A stretch of 64,000 nucleotides of DNA from UBA1444 sp964521625 (GCA_964521625.1 CAZFSM010000001.1:62001-126000), one strand, 5' to 3'. Shown: positions 43,579-53,015, counted from the stretch's first letter. Notes: generated by a model not told the origin, from the letters alone. Numbers and translations: made by a program.

Positions 43579-44220
43579 GTGAAAAAAATTGACCTGGATA
43601 CTTGGGACAGAGCGGAGCGATTCCGTTTTTTTAACAGCATGGATTACCCACAGTATAATGTTTGCGCCAACCTTGATATTACAGGCTTTTTGCCGAGCGT
43701 AAAGGCAATGCGGCTATCTTTTTATGGTGCGATGATTTTTGCCGCCGCACGGGCGCTGAACCAGGTGCCTGCCTTTCGCTACCGAATCCGCGATAAACAA
43801 GTCGTGTTGCACGAACAGACCCATCCTTCATTCACTTCGTTGCCGTCAGGCTCCGAACTGTTTAAAATTGTGACAGTCGAGCTGGAGGATTCTTTGGCGG
43901 CGTTTGCTGCAAAGGCGAAACAGCAGGCGGCAGAACAGGATTGTTTTATTTCCTCGGGCGTGGCCGCCAGAGACGATCTGATCTACATCACCTGCATTCC
44001 CTGGGTGTCTTTTACCCACATTTCCCATCCGATTTCCTTGACTCCGGGCGATTCGGCGCCGCGGGTATCGTGGGGTAAATATTATAATGCAGGGGGAAAG
44101 ACCCTGCTTCCATTTTCAGTTCAGGCCCATCACGCACTGGTCGATGGGATCCATATCGGACAGTATATCAATGGATTGCAGGCATATTTGGACGAATTTC
44201 ATCGGGGCTGCGCGACATGA
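43579..44220 (+). CDS. Chloramphenicol acetyltransferase-like protein
   Basis: 213 residues, the usual length of CatA-type enzymes, with the catalytic motif HHALVDGIH (histidine and structural aspartate) near residue 190. The N-terminal segment RAERFRFFNSM is also typical. Many chromosomal members of this family act on unknown acceptors, so resistance cannot be assumed. GTG start behind GGGGGAGGA. The dehydrogenase-like gene follows 19 bases later. Confidence 0.85.
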   Translation: MKKIDLDTWDRAERFRFFNSMDYPQYNVCANLDITGFLPSVKAMRLSFYGAMIFAAARALNQVPAFRYRIRDKQVVLHEQTHPSFTSLPSGSELFKIVTVELEDSLAAFAAKAKQQAAEQDCFISSGVAARDDLIYITCIPWVSFTHISHPISLTPGDSAPRVSWGKYYNAGGKTLLPFSVQAHHALVDGIHIGQYINGLQAYLDEFHRGCAT

Positions 44221-44239
44221 AAAAGGAGGGGATACACAA

Positions 44240-45145
44240 TTGTTTAACAAGCTGGTGGCCATCGAGCCATTAAACTTGATTCCGTCAGCTAAACGGCAAC
44301 TGACGGACTATGCCAAATCGGTCGTTCTATATAAGGACCTGCCTGCAAATGATGCGGAAATCCTTCGGCGTATTGGTGATGCAGATGCTGTGTTGCTCAG
44401 CTATACCAGTCGGATCGAAAAACCGGTACTAGCCGCCTGCCCCAACATTCGCTATATTGGCATGTGTTGCAGCCTGTACTCTGAAGCCAGTGCCAATGTT
44501 GACATCCGTAGCGCCCGGGCCCAAAACATCACCGTGACCGGCGTGCGCGACTATGGCGACCAGGGAGTTGTCGAGTATGTCGTCAGTGAACTGATCCGCT
44601 ACATTCATGGGTTCGGCGCCAAACAGTGGCAGGATCAGCCTGTGGAGCTGACAGATTTGAAAATCGGCATTGTTGGGCTTGGAGTTTCTGGGCAGCTGAT
44701 TGCCGCCGGATTACAGGCGCTGGGCGCCGATCTGTATTATTTCAGCCGGAGCCGCAAGCCGGAACAAGAAGCGGACAATCTCAAATATCTGCCGCTGCAG
44801 CAGCTGCTGCAAACGGTGGATGTGGTCTGCAGTTGCCTGAATAAAAATGTGATCCTGTTTCAGGAGGATCAGTTTGCCTGGCTGGGTAACCATAAAATCA
44901 TGTTCAATACTTCCATCGGCCCGTCGCACGATGTTGCCGCGCTTAGCAAGTGGCTAGCGCATGGAGACAATGAATTCTTTTGTGATACCGCTGCTGCGCT
45001 TGGCGATACGAGCGGCCAGCTTCTAGACAATCCGCATGTCAATTGCCTGAACCGATCTTCGGGATTGACCAAACAGGCGTTGGAGCGACTCAGCGAAAAA
45101 GCGCTGAAAAATATCGAAGCCTATCTGCAGGGAACTGCTCGCTAA
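44240..45145 (+). CDS. D-2-hydroxyacid dehydrogenase-like protein lacking usual catalytic residues
   Basis: A 301-aa protein with the NAD-binding fold of the family (GIVGLGVSG) in the second half. Expected active-site residues are not found: the N-x-x-RG arginine segment reads NTSIGPSHD, and the usual TPH histidine region reads NCLNRSSGLT. It may be an altered oxidoreductase or a binding protein. TTG start at 44240 behind AAAAAGGAGGGG; the frame is open back into the CAT-like gene. A terminator follows. Confidence 0.75.
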   Translation: MFNKLVAIEPLNLIPSAKRQLTDYAKSVVLYKDLPANDAEILRRIGDADAVLLSYTSRIEKPVLAACPNIRYIGMCCSLYSEASANVDIRSARAQNITVTGVRDYGDQGVVEYVVSELIRYIHGFGAKQWQDQPVELTDLKIGIVGLGVSGQLIAAGLQALGADLYYFSRSRKPEQEADNLKYLPLQQLLQTVDVVCSCLNKNVILFQEDQFAWLGNHKIMFNTSIGPSHDVAALSKWLAHGDNEFFCDTAAALGDTSGQLLDNPHVNCLNRSSGLTKQALERLSEKALKNIEAYLQGTAR

Positions 45146-45181
45146 AAGAGCAAATGTAGCAAGTTTGTGTCCGCTTTTATC

Positions 45182-45216
45182 TCCCGTGCTTTCCAAGAAA
45201 GTACGGGATTTTTTTC
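45182..45216 (+). terminator. Intrinsic terminator after the dehydrogenase-like gene
   Basis: TCCCGTGCTTTC pairs with GAAAGTACGGGA (one mismatch) and is followed by a T-run. Confidence 0.88.
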
Positions 45217-45307
45217 TTGTCTAGTTGGATTTATAAAGTCGCAGAACAGCAACTGATTGTGAAGGATAATAGTTTAATCAAAGCGAATTGGTGAGAGGAG
45301 TGATCGT

Positions 45308-46441
45308 GTGAAAGAGGGGTTGAGCATGTCACAAAAGTCGGTCTGGCTTATCCTGACGTTTGTTTTTGTGACTATCGTCAGTAGTGGTTGCACACACTCT
45401 CAGCCGGTCAAGATTGGCTTTGTTGCCGGACTGACCGGCAGACTCGCCGATCTGGGCACCGGCGGTCGTGACGGAGCTTTGCTGGCGACTGAAGAAATCA
45501 ACCAAGCCGGAGGAATCAAGCGCGGCCGCGTCGAATTGCTTGTCCGCGATGATCGGTCCGATGTCCAGCAGGCGCTCACAATGGATAAGGAATTGATTGA
45601 CGCCGGTGTGGTGGCAATTGTTGGCCATGTAATCAGTTCCGCTTCTCTGGCGACCGTGCCGCTTATGAACAACAGGCAGACCCTGATGCTTAGCCCTACG
45701 GTACGAACCGCCAAACTGACCGGTCTTGACGACTATTTTTTCAGCCTGATCACGCCAATCTGGCCTGCAACCGAACAACAGGCGGAATATGCCGTCCGGC
45801 AACGGGGCATCAAACGCATGTTGATGATCTATGACCTGAACAATCGCCAGTATGGCGAAGACTGGACCAGCGGTTTCGCCACCGCTTTTATCAAAAGAGG
45901 CGGGACCGTTGTCAACATATTCACTGTATCATCGGCGAAGTCGATCGACTATGCGGACATCAGTAAAAAAATACAAGCAACCGATGCAACCGGCGTTCTT
46001 TTGGTGGCTGGCGCGGTCGATTCGGCGATGATTTGCCAACATTTGCGCAAAGCCGGCTCGGATATCGCTATTTTCACCTCCAGTTGGCCGGTTACCGCCG
46101 AATTTATCAAACTGGCCGGCAATTATGCCAATGGGGTCATCATGAGCAGTCCCTTTGACGACTATGACCAAACGCCCAGTTTCGTCACATTTCAAAAGAA
46201 ATTTGTCGAGCGGTTCGGCTATTTCCCCAATTATGCGGCGGTCCACTCTTACGAAGCGGTCAAAGTGATTGCGACCGCGCTGGAATCGAACAATGACCCG
46301 AAACAATTGAAACAAACCATATTGCGAAAAAAAACTTTTGAAGGCCTTACGGGGTCGTTCGAATTTGATCAGTTTGGTGATACTGTCCGGGGAAATTATC
46401 TGTTGACTGTACGCGATGGTCGGTTTTCCCTGATCAAATGA
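45308..46441 (+). CDS. Substrate-binding lipoprotein (Leu/Ile/Val-binding family)
   Basis: A 377-aa type I binding protein. The N-terminal signal ends in a lipobox (VSSGC), so it is a lipoprotein. Family segments include GFVAGLTGRLADLG, ALLATEEINQAGGI and HSYEAVKVIATAL. No permease genes follow; the next gene, 19 bases on, is a membrane sensor-phosphatase. This pairing suggests the protein presents a ligand to that sensor rather than to a transporter. The start is GTG 45308 (site GAGAGGAG) or ATG 45326 (site AGAGGGG). Confidence 0.87.
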   Translation: MKEGLSMSQKSVWLILTFVFVTIVSSGCTHSQPVKIGFVAGLTGRLADLGTGGRDGALLATEEINQAGGIKRGRVELLVRDDRSDVQQALTMDKELIDAGVVAIVGHVISSASLATVPLMNNRQTLMLSPTVRTAKLTGLDDYFFSLITPIWPATEQQAEYAVRQRGIKRMLMIYDLNNRQYGEDWTSGFATAFIKRGGTVVNIFTVSSAKSIDYADISKKIQATDATGVLLVAGAVDSAMICQHLRKAGSDIAIFTSSWPVTAEFIKLAGNYANGVIMSSPFDDYDQTPSFVTFQKKFVERFGYFPNYAAVHSYEAVKVIATALESNNDPKQLKQTILRKKTFEGLTGSFEFDQFGDTVRGNYLLTVRDGRFSLIK

Positions 46442-46460
46442 GGAAGGTGAGTCACGGGAA

Positions 46461-49175
46461 ATGAAGCTGAAAAAGTTCATGCTGATTACCGAGTTGGCGA
46501 CCTTTCTTGCGCCGTTATGTATTATTGCGCTGGCGGCTTTTCACATTACCACAGATAGCCTTGAACATGACGCGATCCGCAAAAACAGCCTGATTGCCCG
46601 GGCTACCGCAAACCAGCTGGAAATTGCGCTGCAATCGCCTCGCATGATGTTGCAGCAGGTACATGAGTCTCACTTGGCCGTATCAAATAATGCCGCATCA
46701 CTTAGCCCCTATTTGGAACCATTGCTTCGGATTGAACCCTTGTTTCAAAAAATTGAGGTTTTGACTGCAGACGGGAAAATCCGTGAAGTGGTGCCGCCGG
46801 ATAGTCAAATGCAAGGGCTTGACCGCTCCGGGCAGGACTTTTTTCAGGCTTTGCGTACAGGCGCCACCGAGTATTGGTCTAATGCTTTTATCTCGTTGCC
46901 GCAGGGACAACCTTCCGTTGTGTTGGCAGTGTCGTTTGTCGACCATAGTGTAGCGGCGCATCTGAACCTCACCAATTTGCATAGCTTGGTTGACTCCATG
47001 CAGGGTGAATATGATCCCGGGCTGAATGTTGCGGTCGTGGACCAGTCCGGTGTATTCATTGCTCACCATGATAGTCAACGAGTTTTGCAGCGACAAACAA
47101 TGGATGGTTTTTCGCAAATCAGGCAACAAGTGCTGGCCGGCAGCAGTGTACAGGGCTGGGTCGATAAAAAAGGCGGACAGTTGCTTAGTTTCGCTAAAGT
47201 AGATAATACCGGTTGGTATGTCATTGTCACCCAGTCTTCCGAATCGGCCTTTGCGACGATAAAAAAACTGCAGCAGCTGTTTCTCTGGATTGTACTATTT
47301 TCCATGACCGGCGCCATCGTCGCTTCGCGTTACAAAACCGGCTTTGTCGTCCGCTCGTTCGCCAAGGTGGAAGCGGCCTTGATTCAGGCCCGGGACGAGC
47401 TGGAGGTGAAGGTCGAACTGCGGACGCAGGATCTGTCGGCCGCCAACCAGGAGTTAACGTCGATGAACGAGGAAATGGCGGCCATCAACGAAGAACTGCA
47501 CAATCTCAACACGGCGCTGGGTGAGGAAATCAGCAACCGGCAGCAGGCGGAAACAGAGCTGCATCAGGCCAAAGAGGCTTTGGTGGAAAAAGTCGCAGAG
47601 CGGACCCAGGAGTTATTTGCGGCAAACCAGGAATTGCAGAATTCAATCAAGGAATTGGAAAGTGAAATCGCGGTGCGTAGATTGGTCGAAAAGTCGCTTG
47701 CTGAAAGCGAGGATCGCTACCGAGCCGTCATTGAACAGTCGCCGGAAGCTGTGCTGCTCTGCGATCCTGATACAGGGGAAATATTGGAAGCGAATTCCCG
47801 TTTCACGGAACGATTTGGCTATGACCTGCAAATTCACGGGGCCATGAATCTGTTTGACCTGAACAGCGACGAAGCCGAGACAATCCGGTTTATGTTGAAC
47901 ACCATCAAACATAGCGGATTTTTGCCAGTGCACCGTTATACGGTCAGACATCGAAATGGCACGTTTGTCGATGTTGATCTATCAGCTACATTGGTTCGTT
48001 ATGAGGGCCGGTTGGTGATTGTGCAAACTTTCCGCGATGTGACGGAAATCGTGCGGCGCGAGCAGCAAAATCTTAGCGACGCCCAGCTGGCGACGCGGGT
48101 ACAGACCGCATTGCTGACAACACCGGAACAGTCCGACTTCATTGATATCAACACGGTTTATCAACCGTTCGGCTATGTCGGCGGCGATCTGTTTTTTTTG
48201 GACTGGCGTTATGGCGGCTGCCTGTTGCGCGGATTCCTGATCGATGTGGCTGGTCATGGCCTGGCAACTGCGCTGCATACCGCTTCGCTGCATGTTTTGC
48301 TGCGAGAAGTGAATGAACGTGACTTGCCGCTGTCCGAGGCGATGCGCTGGATCAACCGCCGTACCGGCGATTATTTTGATGCGGCGACATTTGCCGGCGC
48401 AGTGGGATTTGAGCTGGATCTGGAGACCCGACAACTGCGCTGGAGTTGCGCCGGCTTACCCGAAGTGTGGCTGGCAACGAAGAGCTTGAGTGGCGTCGTT
48501 GCCAAACCGGGAATGTTTTTGGGGATACGGGATGATGAAATATTTGAAACCCACGTCGTCTCGATTGATGTCGGTGATTCATTCTATTTTATAACGGATG
48601 GATTGAGCGATTTGTTGGAACGGCAGTCCGAACTATTGCTTGACCAGTATCCGGAAATGGTCGGTCTGCTGCGTAAAATGGCTCAATTGCCGAATCGTCG
48701 CGATGATGCCACCGCTGTATGCATTCATGTGCGTGCATTGCCACAATCCCCCGTCCGTCAGGATGGCTGGCCGCGAACGTTGCGTTTCGATGGTTATGGC
48801 GATTATCAACGACTGAAAGGCGAAGTGGCCGCAATACTGGCGGAAGTGACCGGTCAGACGCACTCTCTGCAGGAAGTGGCGGTGCATGAGGCGTTGGCCA
48901 ATGCGATGGAGTGCCGGGACGGGGTGCCGCGTCAGAGCAAAGCGCAGATTCGGTTCAACAAAATTGGCAATCGATTGATTGTTCGAGTGAAAACATCGCG
49001 GATGGGGTTTGCTGGCAACGCGGTGCTCAGGCGGCTGCGCTCGCACCCGGAAGAGATGTTCGCATTCGGCGAAGATGCCTCAATGGGCCGGGGCATTCCG
49101 ATTATGCTGTCGATAGCACACCGGATGGCCTATAACAGCGAGGGAACCGAATTGCTATTAGTCTGGAGATTGTAA
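46461..49175 (+). CDS. Cache-PAS-PP2C(SpoIIE)-HATPase signalling protein
   Basis: A 904-aa protein: membrane helix (residues about 10-30), extracellular Cache-type sensor (about 35-260), second helix (about 270-292), long coiled coil (about 310-405), PAS (about 413-535), SpoIIE/RsbU-type PP2C phosphatase (about 543-755, metal motif GGDLFF, IDVAGHG), and a C-terminal RsbW-like HATPase (about 773-904, N-box HEALANAM, GRGIPIM). It thus joins the phosphatase and the kinase-like part of a partner-switching system in one chain. It is encoded directly after a binding lipoprotein. STAS partners are not adjacent; the nearest are at 33.7-34.7 kb. Confidence 0.88.
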   Translation: MKLKKFMLITELATFLAPLCIIALAAFHITTDSLEHDAIRKNSLIARATANQLEIALQSPRMMLQQVHESHLAVSNNAASLSPYLEPLLRIEPLFQKIEVLTADGKIREVVPPDSQMQGLDRSGQDFFQALRTGATEYWSNAFISLPQGQPSVVLAVSFVDHSVAAHLNLTNLHSLVDSMQGEYDPGLNVAVVDQSGVFIAHHDSQRVLQRQTMDGFSQIRQQVLAGSSVQGWVDKKGGQLLSFAKVDNTGWYVIVTQSSESAFATIKKLQQLFLWIVLFSMTGAIVASRYKTGFVVRSFAKVEAALIQARDELEVKVELRTQDLSAANQELTSMNEEMAAINEELHNLNTALGEEISNRQQAETELHQAKEALVEKVAERTQELFAANQELQNSIKELESEIAVRRLVEKSLAESEDRYRAVIEQSPEAVLLCDPDTGEILEANSRFTERFGYDLQIHGAMNLFDLNSDEAETIRFMLNTIKHSGFLPVHRYTVRHRNGTFVDVDLSATLVRYEGRLVIVQTFRDVTEIVRREQQNLSDAQLATRVQTALLTTPEQSDFIDINTVYQPFGYVGGDLFFLDWRYGGCLLRGFLIDVAGHGLATALHTASLHVLLREVNERDLPLSEAMRWINRRTGDYFDAATFAGAVGFELDLETRQLRWSCAGLPEVWLATKSLSGVVAKPGMFLGIRDDEIFETHVVSIDVGDSFYFITDGLSDLLERQSELLLDQYPEMVGLLRKMAQLPNRRDDATAVCIHVRALPQSPVRQDGWPRTLRFDGYGDYQRLKGEVAAILAEVTGQTHSLQEVAVHEALANAMECRDGVPRQSKAQIRFNKIGNRLIVRVKTSRMGFAGNAVLRRLRSHPEEMFAFGEDASMGRGIPIMLSIAHRMAYNSEGTELLLVWRL

Positions 49176-49206
49176 GGACCATAAGAAAATGTCGGAGGTG
49201 GGCAGC

Positions 49207-49899
49207 GTGAAAAAAGTCGGACTGGTCGGGGGGATCGGCCCGGAATCGACGCTGGATTACTACAAGGGGATTAATGGCGGTTATCGGGCACGAGTGGGTG
49301 GCCGCGATAATCCGCCGATAATCATCGATAGCCTGAATCTGGCTGAAATGTATGATTTGGCAGCTAACAAACAATGGCCCGAATTCACGGACCGACTGGC
49401 TGGGTCGGTTAAAAGCCTGGCGGCTGGCGGCGCCGAATTTGCGGCGATGGCCGCTAACACCGCCCATATTGTATTTGAGGCGGTGCAACGACAATCGTCG
49501 ATACCGCTCATTAGTATTGTTGAAGAAACCTGTAAAGCCGCACAAATAAAAAAGTGTAAAAGCGTCGTGATTTTTGGCACGGCTTTTACAATGAGCAGTG
49601 GGCTATATAGCAATGCATTTGCTGCCTACGGAATTGAGGCGTCGGCGCCGACAGTCGAAGACCAGGCAACGATTCACGGAATCATTTTTCCGCATTTGCA
49701 GGAAGGCATCGTGTTGCCGGATGAGAAATGCACCATGTTGCAGATTGCCAACCGAATGATTGCCGAACGGCAGGCCGATGCACTGATCCTCGGTTGCACC
49801 GAACTGCCGCTGATCATCAAGGAGCAGGACCTGGACGTGCTGGTGTTGGACACGACCCAGATCCATATCGATGCGATTGTCGACTACCTGCTGACCTAA
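49207..49899 (+). CDS. Aspartate/glutamate racemase family protein, single-cysteine type
   Basis: A 230-aa protein of the Asp/Glu racemase superfamily. The N-terminal GLVGGIGPEST and second catalytic cysteine (LGCTELPL) are present. The first cysteine, normally just before the Asn-Thr of the CNT or CTNT motif, is absent: the sequence is MAANTAH. Members with only one active-site cysteine exist, for example an L-specific Escherichia coli enzyme, so activity is possible but altered. GTG start at 49207 behind GGAGGTG; the ATG at 49189 overlies that site. Confidence 0.87.
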   Translation: MKKVGLVGGIGPESTLDYYKGINGGYRARVGGRDNPPIIIDSLNLAEMYDLAANKQWPEFTDRLAGSVKSLAAGGAEFAAMAANTAHIVFEAVQRQSSIPLISIVEETCKAAQIKKCKSVVIFGTAFTMSSGLYSNAFAAYGIEASAPTVEDQATIHGIIFPHLQEGIVLPDEKCTMLQIANRMIAERQADALILGCTELPLIIKEQDLDVLVLDTTQIHIDAIVDYLLT

Positions 49900-51108
49900 T
49901 TATTTTGTCGCTGCGATTAGCGCCGTGCAGATGCGTTTCAGGCCTTCCGCCAGTACGGCGCGCGGGCAGGCCAGATTGAGCCGGATGTAGCCATCAGCAT
50001 TGGCGACGAACATGTTGCCGCCTTCCAATAATACACCGGCCCGGTTGGCGAAAAACAAGGACAAATCGCTTTCTTCAGGCAAATAGGCGCTGATGTCGAC
50101 CCAGGCCAGATAGGTCGCTTCGGGAATTCTAAAGACGGCTTGCGGCAAATTCTGGTCTAGATAGTTCTTGGTAAAGGCAAAATTGCCATCCAGATAAGTC
50201 TTCAGTTGTGACAGCCATTCATCGCCATACTGGTAGGCCGCTTGCGTCGCCGCGATGCTCAGCGGATTTTCCATGCTGTAGTGACGGGCCTGCCAAATCG
50301 CCCGCAGCTCATCGCTGGGGATAATCACATGGGAGAACATCATGCCAGCCATATTGAAAGTTTTGCTTGGCGCCATACAGGTGATGATCCGGTCTGTTTG
50401 CGGAAACAGTTTGGCCAGCGGGGTATGAACCTGGCCGTTGCGCAGCAGGTCGCAGTGAATTTCATCAGAGATGATCGACAAGTCGTTTGCCAGGAAGATT
50501 TCGCCGAACTGCTGAAGTTCCGCTGGTGTCCAGACCCGACCGGAAGGGTTGTGCGGATTGCAGAAGATGCATAGCTTTACTTTCGTATCGCTGGCTTTGG
50601 CAGCTAAATCGTTGAAATCGATTGTGTAGTGGCCCTGGTCATTGAGCAGGGCGGAAGTTACCAGCTCGACATTGTTGTAGTCGGCGGCATGTTTGAAATA
50701 GGCATAGGAGGGGGTGAAGATCAATACCTTCTCATCCGGTTGGCAGAGGTATTCCACCAGTTCATACAACGCGGGAATAACTCCGGGAGAAGTCAGCAGG
50801 TGCTTTTTGTCAAAGGTCCAGTTATAATGGCGTTGCGCCCAGTTTACAACCGTCAGGTAGTAATTGGGATCGAATATTTTTGAGTAGCCGAAAATTCGTT
50901 TGTCCAGACGATTCTTTACGGCCTGAATCACTTCTGGCGGTGTGGCGAATTCCATGTCAGCCACCCACATGCGGATAAATTCGTCGTCGGCATAGGGGAA
51001 AACCATTTCACTTGACGCGTGAAAGATATATTCTCGGAAGCCATCGGTATTCATTGCGTTCGTGTCCTTGCGGTCAATGATCTCGTCAAAATTGTACTGC
51101 ATCGTCAT
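49900..51108 (-). CDS. patB: MalY/PatB-type PLP C-S lyase (aminotransferase fold)
   Basis: A 402-aa fold-type I PLP enzyme. The PLP lysine is in APSKTFNMAG, with CNPHNPSGRVW and SDEIHCDL as further markers. The subgroup is MalY/PatB cystathionine beta-lyase, which splits cystathionine or cysteine conjugates to give thiol, pyruvate and ammonia. It ends exactly where the convergent racemase-family gene ends. RBS AAAGGAG. Confidence 0.9.
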   Translation of the reverse strand: MTMQYNFDEIIDRKDTNAMNTDGFREYIFHASSEMVFPYADDEFIRMWVADMEFATPPEVIQAVKNRLDKRIFGYSKIFDPNYYLTVVNWAQRHYNWTFDKKHLLTSPGVIPALYELVEYLCQPDEKVLIFTPSYAYFKHAADYNNVELVTSALLNDQGHYTIDFNDLAAKASDTKVKLCIFCNPHNPSGRVWTPAELQQFGEIFLANDLSIISDEIHCDLLRNGQVHTPLAKLFPQTDRIITCMAPSKTFNMAGMMFSHVIIPSDELRAIWQARHYSMENPLSIAATQAAYQYGDEWLSQLKTYLDGNFAFTKNYLDQNLPQAVFRIPEATYLAWVDISAYLPEESDLSLFFANRAGVLLEGGNMFVANADGYIRLNLACPRAVLAEGLKRICTALIAATK

Positions 51109-51239
51109 ATTAGCTCCTTTATCCTATAGCGTAGCAAGATTTTTCACAGTATGGATACCGTGAATAATGCCATTATTACATAGGGCGGTAAAATCTTCAA
51201 ATGCGTTGCAACCTGTCGCAATAACGAGGAGGGGATTCG

Positions 51240-52952
51240 GTGCCAAATTTGCGTCGACCGGCAAACCTAATTTATGGCGTGAACGATTCAGTTCCGTTGC
51301 CATCATTGGTTCCGCTTGTAATGCAACAAGTGATCATGCTGTCAGTCGATCTGGTGTTTCCAGTGCTGGTAGTGGCGGCAATGGGCGGTTCGGTTGAACT
51401 GGCGCAAACATTGGTCAGCCTGATGATGATTTCGATGGGATTCGGTACATTGCTGCAGGCTTATGGAAAAAAATCCGTGGGGTCGGGTTATTTTTGCGCC
51501 CACGAGACGGGAGCGCCCTACTTCCCAGTATCGGTGATGGCCGTCCAGGCGGGGGGGATTCCGCTACTTTGCGGGATGACGGTGGTTACCGGAATTTTTC
51601 AGACATTGCTTAGCCGGATCGTACATCGGCTGCGAATTTTGTTCCCGGTCGAAATCACCGGGTTGATCGTCACGCTGATGGCCATTATTTTTATCACTTA
51701 TGCCATCCCCAATTTTATCGGTCTGGACGAAACCGGGCGCAGCAACCCGCAGGTGTTTCTGTTGTCCAGCCTCACCTTGGCAATCATCGTTGTCATGCAT
51801 ATTTGGGGCAGTCAGCGATTACGGGAATACTCGATCATTGCCGGTATTTTATTTGGCTATATCAGTGCTTATGCCTTGAACATGATTCCTGCTGAACAAC
51901 TGGAAAAGTTCCGCAATACAGACTGGATTGCCCTGCCCAATCTTGACCATGTCGGGTTTAGCTTTGACCCTGCATTATTGGCGCCGTTTTTGATTGCAGC
52001 GCTATGTTCCAGCATTAAAACCATCGGCAATCTGACCACTTGCCAGAAAGTGAATGACGACAATTGGAAACGTCTGGATATCAAATCCGTGGGAAATGGC
52101 TTGCTGGCGGAAGGACTAGGGACCATCAGCGGCGGGTTGTTGGGGACCATGGGGCAAACGACCAGTTCGGGCAGCGTCGGATTGACTGTGGCCACTGGAG
52201 CAACCAGTCGGCAAATTGGCATTGGTGCGGGTGTTTGTTTTATTCTTTTGGCATTTTTCCCCAAAATATCAACCTTATTTGCAATCATGCCGCAGTCGGT
52301 AATCGGAGTGATCCTATTGGTGGAAATCGCCTTTGTTGTGCCAACCGCCATGCAAATTTGCTCCTCTCGCATGCTGGATGGTCGGCGAATGTTTGTGCTT
52401 GGCATATCGATGGCATTTGGTTTTGGCGTATCGATTGTGCCCGGATTTGCCAAGGCGTTTCCCGTTTGGCTGCAACCATTGACCGGGAATGCTCTGGCTG
52501 TTGGTACTATCATTGCCATATCGCTTCATTTGTTGTTCCGCATCGGGATTGCCAGCCATCAAAAAATTGAAATCATGCCCGGGCCAACGGCAATGGAAGA
52601 TGTTGTGTTGTTTTTCCAGCGTTGCGGTGGCGCCTGGGGGGCACGCCCGGAAGTTGTCGCAAAAGCGACCTCGGCCTTGAATGAGTTTTTGGAGACGCTA
52701 CTGTCACTACAGCTCAGTCAGGGACCGATTTTAATTGATGCCAGCTTTGAGGAGTTTAACTTGAATGTTGATGTCAGTTATCAGGGTGAATTGTTGGAAA
52801 TTAGTAAGACTCGTCCTACAGAGCTGGAATTGATGGAAGATGACGCGGCGTTTATCCGCTTGTCCGGTTTTTTGTTGACCAAGTATGCCGATCAGATCAC
52901 CGGCGAACGAAAAAATGAGCGTTGTCATATTCATTTTAATTTTCAACATTAA
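51240..52952 (+). CDS. NCS2 xanthine/uracil-type permease with C-terminal anti-sigma-like ATPase domain
   Basis: A 570-aa protein. Residues 1 to about 440 are a nucleobase permease with about 13 hydrophobic segments and family markers (GSGYFCAHETGAPY, LGTMGQTTSSGSVGL). Standard NCS2 proteins end near there. The extra 120 residues are soluble and resemble an RsbW/GHKL-type domain: an N-box-like ATSALNEFLETLL, a beta strand ILIDASFEEFNLNVDV, and helix RLSGFLLTKYADQI. It may couple nucleobase transport to a regulatory partner switch. GTG start behind GAGGAGGGG. Confidence 0.85.
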   Translation: MPNLRRPANLIYGVNDSVPLPSLVPLVMQQVIMLSVDLVFPVLVVAAMGGSVELAQTLVSLMMISMGFGTLLQAYGKKSVGSGYFCAHETGAPYFPVSVMAVQAGGIPLLCGMTVVTGIFQTLLSRIVHRLRILFPVEITGLIVTLMAIIFITYAIPNFIGLDETGRSNPQVFLLSSLTLAIIVVMHIWGSQRLREYSIIAGILFGYISAYALNMIPAEQLEKFRNTDWIALPNLDHVGFSFDPALLAPFLIAALCSSIKTIGNLTTCQKVNDDNWKRLDIKSVGNGLLAEGLGTISGGLLGTMGQTTSSGSVGLTVATGATSRQIGIGAGVCFILLAFFPKISTLFAIMPQSVIGVILLVEIAFVVPTAMQICSSRMLDGRRMFVLGISMAFGFGVSIVPGFAKAFPVWLQPLTGNALAVGTIIAISLHLLFRIGIASHQKIEIMPGPTAMEDVVLFFQRCGGAWGARPEVVAKATSALNEFLETLLSLQLSQGPILIDASFEEFNLNVDVSYQGELLEISKTRPTELELMEDDAAFIRLSGFLLTKYADQITGERKNERCHIHFNFQH

Positions 52953-52980
52953 TTATATTAATACATGGTATCGTTTTTTG

Positions 52981-53015
52981 TAATTTTACCAATGGTATTG
53001 ACAGGGGTAAAATTA
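52981..53015. repeat. 10-bp perfect dyad upstream of the hydrogenase operon
   Basis: TAATTTTACC (52981-52990) and GGTAAAATTA (53006-53015). The spacer holds TTGACA (52998-53003), a possible -35 box. It could be an operator for the downstream operon or a weak terminator of the permease gene. Confidence 0.5.
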
